Origin: Bacteroidia bacterium
GTDB lineage: Bacteria; Bacteroidota; Bacteroidia; B-17B0; Aurantibacillaceae
NCBI GenBank assembly: GCA_026003255.1
Contig: BPGX01000003.1
Location: 226,561 to 290,560 of the forward strand
DNA: 64,000 nt
Reading direction: 5' to 3'
Below are positions 8,616 to 16,461 of the stretch, piece after piece. Position 1 is the stretch's first letter, and every line of letters begins with the position of its first letter. The notes beneath the pieces were generated by a model, which saw only the letters and a program-made list of their open reading frames with translations, did no database searches and was not told the origin of the DNA. The translations under genes and the position numbers were made by a program.

Positions 8616-10139
8616 ATGCCCATAAGCATTATAAATTCTATTGCCTCGTGGTTGATAAAAAAAAGATTACATGAAATAGAATTATTTTTGAAATATCCTA
8701 TTGAAGTACAAAATGAATGGTTACTTGAACTTGTACATTTAGCCAAGAATACTGAATTTGGTCAAAAACATCGTTTTGCTGAAATTGAAAATTACTCTTC
8801 GTTTAAAGAATTAGTTCCATTGCAAGATTATGAAACATTAAAACCTTATATTGAAAGAACCAGAAAAGGTGAACAAAATTTATTATGGCCATCAGAAATT
8901 ATTTGGTTTGCCAAAAGTAGTGGTACTACTGATAAAAGTAAATTTATCCCAGTAAGCGAACAAACACTCGAGGAATGTCATTTTAATGGTGGTAAAGATA
9001 TGATTGCGCTGTATATCAATAATCATGAAAACAGCAAGTTATTTACAGGAAAAAATTTGGCATTAGGAGGAACATGGAAAACTTTTGAAACAGACAATCA
9101 TTTATCGTATTATGGAGATGTCAGTGCTATTATCATACAAAATTTACCTATATGGGCAGAGTTTTTTAGATCGCCTGCTACTGAAATTGCTTTGATGGAT
9201 GAATGGGAACAAAAATTAGAACTTTTGGCTGAAACTATGAAAGATGAAAATGTAGTGAGTTTGGCAGGTGTGCCCAGTTGGATGTTGGTACTTCTAAAAA
9301 AAATTACTGAAAAAAAACAAGTAAAATATATTACAGATATATGGCCTCACTTAGAAGTTTATTTCCATGGTGGAGTAAGTTTTGAGCCATACAGAAAAAA
9401 TTTTCTGGAAATTTTTGGTAAACGTAAGGTGAACCTGGTACAATTATATAACGCTTCTGAAGGTTTTTTTGCTATTCAAGACAGAAAAGATGCCGATGAT
9501 ATGCTTTTGATGTTAGATTATGGAATTTATTATGAATTTATTCCTGATGAATATTTTGATACAGATAATAAAAAGGTTATCAATTTAGAGGATGTAGTAC
9601 TGCATAAAACGTATGCTCTTGTAATATCTACCACTTCTGGTTTGTGGCGTTATCAATTGGGAGATACCATTCAATTTACATCTTTAAATCCTTTCCGAAT
9701 TAAAATCGTTGGAAGAACAAAGCATTTCATCAATGTATTCGGTGAAGAACTTATGATTCATAATACAGATGAAGCTATTACAGAAGCATGCAACCAAACT
9801 AATGCATTAATCGTAGATTATACAGTGGCTCCGATTTTTATGTCTGAACATTCAGGTGCCCATCAATGGGTTATAGAATTTGAAAAACAACCCGATGATA
9901 TTCATTATTTTACTTACATTTTAGATAATACACTAAAAGAAAAAAATTCTGATTACGAAGCCAAACGATATAATAATTATGTTATAGGATTACCACAAAT
10001 TGTAATAGCACCCCAAAACACATTCTACGAGTGGTTGAAAAGAAATAATAAATTAGGTGGACAGCATAAAGTACCGCGTTTATCAAATAACCGAAAATTT
10101 ATTGAAGAAATTTTATCTATCATTCATGAAAAACAGTAA
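8616..10139 (+). CDS. GH3 family acyl-adenylate/amido-synthetase-like protein
   Basis: This 507-residue protein belongs to the GH3 family, named for plant auxin-conjugating enzymes and widespread in Bacteroidota with unassigned substrate. It has the ANL-type ATP-binding motif SSGTTDKSKFIP at residues 101-112, then ALGGTWKTF, VQLYNASEGFFAIQD (the Y-x-x-SEG adenylate motif) and LWRYQLGDTIQF (the conserved aspartate region). The likely chemistry is ATP activation of a carboxylate and transfer to an amine. The next gene overlaps its last 14 bases, and a MarR regulator and an arginase-fold protein follow on the same strand, suggesting one operon. Confidence 0.88.
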   Translation: MPISIINSIASWLIKKRLHEIELFLKYPIEVQNEWLLELVHLAKNTEFGQKHRFAEIENYSSFKELVPLQDYETLKPYIERTRKGEQNLLWPSEIIWFAKSSGTTDKSKFIPVSEQTLEECHFNGGKDMIALYINNHENSKLFTGKNLALGGTWKTFETDNHLSYYGDVSAIIIQNLPIWAEFFRSPATEIALMDEWEQKLELLAETMKDENVVSLAGVPSWMLVLLKKITEKKQVKYITDIWPHLEVYFHGGVSFEPYRKNFLEIFGKRKVNLVQLYNASEGFFAIQDRKDADDMLLMLDYGIYYEFIPDEYFDTDNKKVINLEDVVLHKTYALVISTTSGLWRYQLGDTIQFTSLNPFRIKIVGRTKHFINVFGEELMIHNTDEAITEACNQTNALIVDYTVAPIFMSEHSGAHQWVIEFEKQPDDIHYFTYILDNTLKEKNSDYEAKRYNNYVIGLPQIVIAPQNTFYEWLKRNNKLGGQHKVPRLSNNRKFIEEILSIIHEKQ

Positions 10140-10911
10140 AGTATATTTCTTAATACTCTTTGTTGTAAATTTGTTTCACGCGTCTGGACAAGATACTATT
10201 CTTTACTTAAAAGCTAAAAAAATTTTAGTAGATAATATTGGAAATATTTATGGTATCAATGACTTTGTAATCACAAAATATTTTGCCAATCAACAGCAAA
10301 AAACATTTAGTATCAAAACTTATGGAACACTTGAAAACATTGATGTTACAAATACATTGCGAGTTTTATTGTTTTTCAAAGATTTTCAAAAAATATTATT
10401 TTTAGATAGTCAACTCTCTCCTAATGGAGAAGTGATAGAACTCAGTCAATTAGGATTTGAACAAACATTATTAGTTTGCTCTTCCATCAATAATGGGTTC
10501 TGGATTTACCATCAAGCCAACAACGAACTCATTCGTTTTAATCAATCTTTAGAAATTACAATTAGAACAGGTAATCTCAAACGACTCTTAAATATAGATA
10601 TTCAACCAAATTTCATGATAGAACATAATGGAAGGTTATATTTGAACGATCCAGAAACAGGCATTTTAGTATTTGATATTTATGGTGCTTATCTGAAAAC
10701 TATACCCCTGCTTCATCTCACTAATTTTCAACTGAACTATCCCTATTTATTTTATACAAGAGAAAAGCAATTCAATGTGTTTAATCTTATAACCTTTGAA
10801 ACAATACAATTATTAAAATTATCCGATGATTGTAATAATGTTTATATTAGCAATGAGAAATGTTATTTACATTGTAAAGATTATATTCAAATCAATACAT
10901 GCTTAAAATAA
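10126..10911 (+). CDS. Exported protein of unknown function
   Basis: This 261-residue product has an N-terminal signal peptide (MKNSKVYFLILFVVNLFHASGQ, cleaved after about residue 20). The rest is beta-rich, with repeated phrases such as NIGNIYGINDFVITKYF, LYLNDPETGILVFDIYGAYL and FNVFNLITFETIQL that suggest a propeller-like fold of short blades. The ATG at 10126 is chosen because it begins the signal peptide; the open frame runs further upstream inside the GH3 gene. It overlaps that gene by 14 bases, implying translational coupling. I do not recognise the family. Confidence 0.75.
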   Translation: MKNSKVYFLILFVVNLFHASGQDTILYLKAKKILVDNIGNIYGINDFVITKYFANQQQKTFSIKTYGTLENIDVTNTLRVLLFFKDFQKILFLDSQLSPNGEVIELSQLGFEQTLLVCSSINNGFWIYHQANNELIRFNQSLEITIRTGNLKRLLNIDIQPNFMIEHNGRLYLNDPETGILVFDIYGAYLKTIPLLHLTNFQLNYPYLFYTREKQFNVFNLITFETIQLLKLSDDCNNVYISNEKCYLHCKDYIQINTCLK

Positions 10912-10921
10912 ACCTTTTACT

Positions 10922-11392
10922 ATGATAAAACGTTTAGAAGACGAAATTAAACAACGTTCCTTCAAATCTCAACAAGAAAAAGTATTAGTAAATCTAATAT
11001 ACACCTATAATTTTTTTGAGCATAAATTTGAAGAACTTTTGAAACAATTTGACATTACTCCCCAACAGTATAACATATTACGAATTCTCAAAGGACAATA
11101 TCCCAATTCCATTTCATTAAATGAAATAAAAAACAGAATGTTAGACAGAAACTCAGATGTGTCAAGAATAGTTGAACGAATGAGAAAAAAAACTTTACTT
11201 ACAAGAACCACAAATCCTAAAAACCGTCGGGCAGTTGAAATAAAAATTACTTCAAAGGGTATAGAATTACTGAACTCTATTGAACCATATTTAAAGAAAT
11301 ACCACGATATGCTTTCGCACATGAGTGAAAATGAATTGAAAAACTTAAATGAGTTATTAGATAAATTAAGAAGCACAACTTTTAATCAATAA
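10922..11392 (+). CDS. MarR-family transcriptional regulator
   Basis: This 156-residue winged-helix protein shows the MarR core: FDITPQQYNILRILKG (helix 2-3), SLNEIKNRMLDRNSDVSRIVERM (recognition helix region) and LLTRTTNPKNRRAVEIKIT, where the DRR-type wing motif reads NRRA. MarR proteins bind palindromic operators as dimers and usually respond to small ligands. It sits 10 bases after the exported protein gene and 10 bases before the arginase-fold gene, so it is probably part of the same operon and may control it. A palindromic array lies downstream at 12583-12682. Confidence 0.9.
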   Translation: MIKRLEDEIKQRSFKSQQEKVLVNLIYTYNFFEHKFEELLKQFDITPQQYNILRILKGQYPNSISLNEIKNRMLDRNSDVSRIVERMRKKTLLTRTTNPKNRRAVEIKITSKGIELLNSIEPYLKKYHDMLSHMSENELKNLNELLDKLRSTTFNQ

Positions 11393-11402
11393 AAATTTTT
11401 TT

Positions 11403-12581
11403 ATGGAAGATTTTATTGACTTTTTAGAACCTGTTCCTGAATCCTGCTTTACACATGTAAACGATGATTATCAATTCGGAAATAAGTGGGATGTATACAC
11501 CGAAAAAAATATACCCGATATTGAAAATGCTAAAATCATTATTATAGGAATTGAAGAAGATAGGCACGCTATTATCAATAAAGGAACCGCTTCATCACCT
11601 AACGAAATTCGTAAGCATTTATATTCTTTTTTTCCTTATATTAGTAAATACGAAGTTGCGGATATTGGAAATGTCAAACAAGGTAGTACTATAAAAGATA
11701 CATATTTTGCCTTGAAAACAATAGGCCATGAACTCCTGAAGCAAGATAAAACACTCATTATTGTTGGGGGTAGTAATGACCTTGCGTATGCTCAATTTCT
11801 GATGTACGAAAAATTGGAAAAAATCATCAACATTTGCAATGTAGACGCTTATGTGGATTTTACTCGAAATATTGAAGAATCTATAAACAATAGAAACTAT
11901 ATTGGAAAAATCATTCTTCACGAGCCCAATTACTTATTTAATTATGCACACTTAGCTTACCAATCGTATTTTGTTGGTGCCCACAATGTTCAATTCATGG
12001 ATGATCTATATTTTGAATACTATCGTTTAGGACATATACGAGGAAAAATTGAGGAAGCAGAGCCAATTATTCGTAATGCTGATGTATTATTTTTTGACTT
12101 CTCTGCTATTAAAAGAAATGATGGGGGAATTGTAGAACATTTTTCTCCCAATGGATTGAGTGCTGAAGAGGCCTGTCAAATCATGTGGTATGCAGGTATG
12201 AATGATAAACTTTCCAGCGTAGGAATTTATGAGGTGAATGTAATGCTTGATAAATCTGGAGTTTCGACACATCTTGCTGCTCAGATGATTTGGTCATTTA
12301 TTGAAGGTTATTACAATAGAAAAGACGATACACCTCTGAAAAATCATCCAGATTATGAAACCTATAAAGTATTAATGCACAATGGTAAATATACAATCAA
12401 TTTCATCAGAAGCCACAAAACAGGACGCTGGTGGATGGAAGTGCCTTATCCGCCACATTTATCTCCAAATTATGAACGACACACAATGATTCCTTGTTCT
12501 CAAAAAGATTATGAAACAGCACTTAATGATGAATTGCCTGATAAATGGTGGCAAACATATATTCGTATTTCTAATCTTTAA
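11403..12581 (+). CDS. Arginase/formiminoglutamase-fold protein with altered metal ligands
   Basis: The 392-residue protein has the ureohydrolase layout. It keeps the position of the three metal motifs, but several ligands are replaced. The usual GGGHD reads GGSND (N125 in place of His). DAHxD reads DAYVD (D148, Y150, D152). SFDxD reads FFDFS (D232 kept, S234 in place of Asp). By eye, three of six canonical manganese ligands are lost. Bacteroidota relatives are annotated as formimidoylglutamase or simply arginase family. It may bind metal differently or be non-catalytic. It closes a likely operon with the MarR regulator. Confidence 0.8.
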   Translation: MEDFIDFLEPVPESCFTHVNDDYQFGNKWDVYTEKNIPDIENAKIIIIGIEEDRHAIINKGTASSPNEIRKHLYSFFPYISKYEVADIGNVKQGSTIKDTYFALKTIGHELLKQDKTLIIVGGSNDLAYAQFLMYEKLEKIINICNVDAYVDFTRNIEESINNRNYIGKIILHEPNYLFNYAHLAYQSYFVGAHNVQFMDDLYFEYYRLGHIRGKIEEAEPIIRNADVLFFDFSAIKRNDGGIVEHFSPNGLSAEEACQIMWYAGMNDKLSSVGIYEVNVMLDKSGVSTHLAAQMIWSFIEGYYNRKDDTPLKNHPDYETYKVLMHNGKYTINFIRSHKTGRWWMEVPYPPHLSPNYERHTMIPCSQKDYETALNDELPDKWWQTYIRISNL

Positions 12582-12582
12582 A

Positions 12583-12682
12583 TTCGGCTATAAAACCGAA
12601 TTTAGTATTTTTCGGTTTAATAACCGAATATTAAAAATTTCGGCTATAAAACCGAATTTTATTTTTCGTCTAAATAAACGAT
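12583..12682. repeat. Array of four 18-bp palindromes at about 28-bp spacing
   Basis: Units lie at 12583-12600, 12611-12628, 12639-12656 and 12665-12682. Units 1 and 3 are identical (TTCGGCTATAAAACCGAA), unit 2 is TTCGGTTTAATAACCGAA, and unit 4 is degenerate (TTCGTCTAAATAAACGAT). All keep the TTCG...CGA ends. Starts are 28, 28 and 26 bases apart, with AT-rich spacers of 8-10 bases. The array begins at the stop codon of the arginase-fold gene and ends 66 bases before the penicillin-binding protein promoter. It could be a multi-site operator, a terminator cluster or a structured RNA tail. Confidence 0.8.
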
Positions 12683-12727
12683 TTTTGATTAAAATTTGCT
12701 TCTAATAAACATATAAAATTTATATCC

Positions 12728-12755
12728 TTGGTCTTTAAGAATAATACTACATTTG
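12728..12755 (+). promoter_or_regulatory. Promoter of the penicillin-binding protein gene
   Basis: TACATTTG at 12748-12755 matches the -7 element exactly; a TTGG at 12728-12731 is a possible, closely spaced -33 element. Because the -7 box overlaps an in-frame TTG codon at 12753, translation must begin downstream, at ATG 12774. Confidence 0.6.
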
Positions 12756-12773
12756 CACTCCAATTTATTTAAT

Positions 12774-15023
12774 ATGCTTAAAAAGGAAAAATTACCTTTT
12801 TCACCTATATGGATCTGGATAATTGTTTGGTTCCCTTTTTTTATACTTTTTTTAATTGCGTTTTTGACTTCTAAAGATGTTTTTGGAAAACTTCCCAGTG
12901 TTGAAGAATTACAAAACCCAAAAAGCAATATAGCGACAGTAATTTTAAGTTCTGATAATAAAATTTTAGGAAAGTACTATGCTGAAAATAGAGTAAATGC
13001 GGAGTATAAAGAATTAAGTCCATGGTTGATTAAAGCATTGCTTGCTACCGAAGATATTCGCTTCAATGAACATAGTGGCGTGGATATTAAGGCATTGTTT
13101 CGTTCTGCATTTGGAGTCATAACTGGAAACTCTAAAGGCGGTGGTAGTACATTAACCCAACAATTGGCTAAAATGATGTTCCCAAGAGAAAAACTTAGCA
13201 AACCTCAATTGGTACTTCGTAAAATTAAAGAATGGATTATTGCTATACGACTCGAAAAAAATTATACAAAAGAAGAAATTATGACCATGTACTTAAATCG
13301 TTTTGATTTTTTGAATCTGGCGGTTGGAATAAAATCTGCTACAAAAATTTATTTTAACACCACACCAGATAGCTTGAATATTCAACAATCAGCAATGTTA
13401 GTCGGCATGGCTCAAAATCCTTCTTTATACAATCCTCTTCGATATCCTGAACGAACAATTAAAAGAAGAAATGTGGTTTTATCTCAAATGAAAAAATATG
13501 GCTTCATTACATCTAAAATGTACGATTCACTTGTCACTTTGCCTTTAGGTTTAAAGTTTAGTCCAGAAAGTCATAATGAGGGATTGGCTACTTATTTTAG
13601 AGAATACATTCGTGAGTTTTTTCTGAAAGATTGGTGCAAAAATCACATTAACCCTGAAACAGGAGAACCATACAATCTTTACAAAGATGGTTTAAAAATT
13701 TACACAACTATTGATTCCAGAATGCAACAATATGCTGAAGAAGCTGTAAAAGAACACATGCATGATTTGCAAATTGCTTTTTTCAAAGAATGTAAAAATA
13801 AACGCAATGCGCCATTTGCATGGAACTTAACCAAAAAGGAAATTGAAGATATCATGCGAACATCTGCTAAACGAAGCGATAGATACCGTGAACTCAAAAA
13901 GCAAGGTTGGAAAGAAGAAGATATACTCAAAACCTTTCACCAAAAAACTTCAATGCGTGTTTATACTCTCAATGGTGAAAAGGATACTGTTATGACTCCA
14001 TGGGATAGTATTCGTTATTATAAAACTTTTCTACAATGTGGATTTATGGCTATGGAACCACAAACCGGCTTCATCAAAGCATGGGTGGGTGGAATAAATT
14101 ACAAGCATTTTAAATACGACCATGTAAAATTATCTAAAAGACAGGTTGGATCTACCTTTAAACCTTTTGTTTATGCACTTGCTATACAGGAAGGTTATTC
14201 GCCCTGTTATCAGGTGCCCAATGTAAGAACCTGTATTACAGATGATTTAGGAAGAGAATGGTGTCCGGATAATTCGGATGGTGAAAAAGGAACAGGTAAG
14301 TTAGTAACTTTACGCTATGCATTGGCAAATTCTATCAATTACATTTCTGCGTGGCTCATGAAACAATTTGGTCCACATGCGGTTGTACAATTAGCCAGAA
14401 GATTAGGTATTACTTCAGATTTGCCGGAAGTGCCTTCGCTTTGCCTTGGAACAGCGGATATATCACTATATGAAATGGTTGGTGCAAACTCTACGTTTGC
14501 CAATAAAGGAACCTACATTGAACCCATCTTTATTACCCGGATTGAAGACAAAAACGGAAAAGTATTAGAACAATTTGTTCCTAAAACCAATGAAGTATTT
14601 AGTGAAGAAAAAGCATACATAATGCTTCAATTGATGCGTGGCGTTGTAGATTATGGAACGGGAGTAAGATTGAGATACAAGTATGGTTTAAGAAATCCAA
14701 TTGCAGGTAAAACTGGAACAACACAAAATAATTCCGATGGTTGGTTTATTGGATTAACTCCTGATTTAGTTGCAGGCGCATGGGTAGGCGGAGATGAACG
14801 TAGCATCCATTTCAATACTCTTGAAATGGGGCAAGGCGCTTCAATGGCTCTACCTATATGGGCAAAATTTTTTCAAAAAGTGTATGCTGATAAAAGTTTG
14901 AATGTGTCGCAAGGAGATTTTGAAAAACCTCAAAATATAGGAAACATAGAATTAGATTGTTCTAAATACGATAAAAATGCAGAACAAAATATTGAAATCA
15001 AATCACGCGATTGGTTTGAATAA
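12774..15023 (+). CDS. Class A penicillin-binding protein (PBP1A type)
   Basis: This bifunctional peptidoglycan synthase of 749 residues is anchored by one N-terminal membrane helix (WIWIIVWFPFFILFLIAFL). The GT51 glycosyltransferase domain has EDIRFNEHSGVD with the catalytic Glu, GGSTLTQQLAK and the RKIKEWIIAIRLEKNYTKEE region. The transpeptidase domain carries STFK with the nucleophile at about S460, SIN as the SxN motif, and KTGTT. It polymerises glycan strands and cross-links peptides at the outer face of the inner membrane. The start is ATG 12774; an earlier TTG lies in the promoter. RluB-type pseudouridine synthase follows 40 bases later. Confidence 0.95.
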   Translation: MLKKEKLPFSPIWIWIIVWFPFFILFLIAFLTSKDVFGKLPSVEELQNPKSNIATVILSSDNKILGKYYAENRVNAEYKELSPWLIKALLATEDIRFNEHSGVDIKALFRSAFGVITGNSKGGGSTLTQQLAKMMFPREKLSKPQLVLRKIKEWIIAIRLEKNYTKEEIMTMYLNRFDFLNLAVGIKSATKIYFNTTPDSLNIQQSAMLVGMAQNPSLYNPLRYPERTIKRRNVVLSQMKKYGFITSKMYDSLVTLPLGLKFSPESHNEGLATYFREYIREFFLKDWCKNHINPETGEPYNLYKDGLKIYTTIDSRMQQYAEEAVKEHMHDLQIAFFKECKNKRNAPFAWNLTKKEIEDIMRTSAKRSDRYRELKKQGWKEEDILKTFHQKTSMRVYTLNGEKDTVMTPWDSIRYYKTFLQCGFMAMEPQTGFIKAWVGGINYKHFKYDHVKLSKRQVGSTFKPFVYALAIQEGYSPCYQVPNVRTCITDDLGREWCPDNSDGEKGTGKLVTLRYALANSINYISAWLMKQFGPHAVVQLARRLGITSDLPEVPSLCLGTADISLYEMVGANSTFANKGTYIEPIFITRIEDKNGKVLEQFVPKTNEVFSEEKAYIMLQLMRGVVDYGTGVRLRYKYGLRNPIAGKTGTTQNNSDGWFIGLTPDLVAGAWVGGDERSIHFNTLEMGQGASMALPIWAKFFQKVYADKSLNVSQGDFEKPQNIGNIELDCSKYDKNAEQNIEIKSRDWFE

Positions 15024-15063
15024 ATTGTGAGTATCCTTTAATAACAAATAATTTAAAGTATCT

Positions 15064-15939
15064 ATGAAAAAAAATGACAAAAAACAATCTACTACCAAAA
15101 AAATATCAAAAGATTCAAAAACGTTTAATAAAAGATCTTCTTCAAAATTTTCTTCTGATAAAAATTCAAAAGAGTATTCAAAAAAACAAACGAAAAGAAA
15201 CGTTTCGCCCACTATTAAAAAAGAGAATGAAAATCAAGAAATTCGTTTAAACAAATACATTGCTAATTCGGGAATATGCTCTCGCAGAGAGGCGGATAAA
15301 CTGATTGAGGCGGGTGTTGTGAAAGTTAACGGACAAACGATTACTACTTTAGGATTTAAGGTAAAACCTACAGATGTTGTTGAAGTGGAAGGACAAAGAA
15401 TTAAAAACGAGAAAAAAGTGTACATTTTGCTTAATAAACCTAAAGATTATCTCACCACTACAAAAGACCCCAAAAACAGAAAAACCGTAATGGAATTGAT
15501 AAAAAATGCCTGTAAAGAAAGAGTATTCCCGGTGGGTAGATTGGATAGACAAACCACTGGGTTATTGCTTTTTACTAATGATGGAGAACTTGCTGATAAA
15601 TTGATGCATCCGAAATCTCGTCTACCCAAATTATATCATGTTACACTGGATAAAAACTTTTCAGGTTCAGATTTTGAGAAACTTTCAAAAGGCATTGAAC
15701 TGGAAGATGGACCAATAAAACCAGATGCATTGAGTTATGTAATGGGTAAAAAAAATGAATTAGGAATACAAATACACAGCGGCAGAAACCGTATCATTCG
15801 TAGAATATTTGAACATCTCGGATACGATGTTATCAAACTGGATAGAGTAATGTATGCAGGTCTTACCAAAAAAAACTTACCTCGCGGAAAATGGCGTTTT
15901 CTTACTCAACAAGAAATTAATCTCCTTAAAATGCTTTAA
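15064..15939 (+). CDS. rluB: rRNA pseudouridine synthase, RluB/RsuA family
   Basis: This protein isomerises a uridine in rRNA, most likely in 23S helix 89. The 291 residues comprise a Lys/Ser-rich low-complexity N-terminal extension (1-55), an S4 RNA-binding domain (about 60-105, RLNKYIANSGICSRREADKL) and the catalytic domain with GRLDRQTTGLLLFTNDG, whose aspartate (D161) is the nucleophile. HSGRNRIIRRIFEHLGY is the family's C-terminal motif. The RluB assignment over RluF or RsuA is from overall similarity. The stop codon lies within a hairpin shared with the convergent trxA gene. Confidence 0.88.
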   Translation: MKKNDKKQSTTKKISKDSKTFNKRSSSKFSSDKNSKEYSKKQTKRNVSPTIKKENENQEIRLNKYIANSGICSRREADKLIEAGVVKVNGQTITTLGFKVKPTDVVEVEGQRIKNEKKVYILLNKPKDYLTTTKDPKNRKTVMELIKNACKERVFPVGRLDRQTTGLLLFTNDGELADKLMHPKSRLPKLYHVTLDKNFSGSDFEKLSKGIELEDGPIKPDALSYVMGKKNELGIQIHSGRNRIIRRIFEHLGYDVIKLDRVMYAGLTKKNLPRGKWRFLTQQEINLLKML

Positions 15940-15961
15940 TATCATTGTTATAATAAAGCAT
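15931..15961. terminator. Shared bidirectional hairpin over two stop codons
   Basis: ATGCTTTA (15931-15938) pairs with TAAAGCAT (15954-15961), with additional AT pairing towards the loop. The left arm contains the rluB stop and the right arm the end of trxA. T-rich sequence flanks both sides. It probably terminates both convergent transcripts. Confidence 0.45.
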
Positions 15962-16265
15962 CTAATTTTGCCTTAATACTTGGTTTTGGCACGGCACCAA
16001 TTAATTTATCTACCACCTGTCCATTCTTAAAAAAGAGAAGGGTAGGAATGCTTCTGATGCCATAATTCGTGGGTGTTACAGGATTTTCATCTGTATTTAC
16101 TTTTGCAATCACCGCTTTACCTTCATACTCTTTGGAGAGTTCTTCAATAATAGGTCCGATTGCACGGCAAGGACCACACCATTCAGCCCAAAAATCTACT
16201 AATACGGGCTTATCGCTTTTTAATACAATTTCTTCAAAATTGCTATCAGTTACTTGTAATGCCAT
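15948..16265 (-). CDS. trxA: Thioredoxin
   Basis: This 105-residue cytoplasmic disulfide reductase is the standard length for thioredoxin. The active site is WCGPC (C30, C33), in the context [19 protein letters not shown]. The cis-proline loop reads [15 protein letters not shown], and the conserved Lys and Asp of the fold are present. There is no signal peptide, so it is the general cytoplasmic thioredoxin rather than one of the envelope TlpA-type proteins also found in this window. It ends 9 bases from the convergent rluB. Confidence 0.96.
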   Translation of the reverse strand: MALQVTDSNFEEIVLKSDKPVLVDFWAEWCGPCRAIGPIIEELSKEYEGKAVIAKVNTDENPVTPTNYGIRSIPTLLFFKNGQVVDKLIGAVPKPSIKAKLDALL

Positions 16266-16461
16266 AACTTTTTTGCGGCAAGTTTATGCAAATTCTATTA
16301 CATTTTCAATTCATTTTTTTCCTGTTGAAGAATGGTTAAAATTTTATTTAAATTGTCAAACTTAAAAATTGACTTAGCAAAATAAAAAATCTGAATCAAA
16401 AAAACATTATGGACAAATAAACCTTTGTAAGATAAACTCATCTAACAATAAAGTTAAATTT

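Noticed and set aside
12583..12682. CRISPR-like appearance of the palindromic array
   Set aside because: Spacers are 8-10 bases and AT-rich, repeats are 18 bases, and no cas gene is present.
12753..12773. TTG start for the penicillin-binding protein
   Set aside because: The TTG lies inside the -7 promoter element, so it would not be on the transcript; the ATG at 12774 is used.
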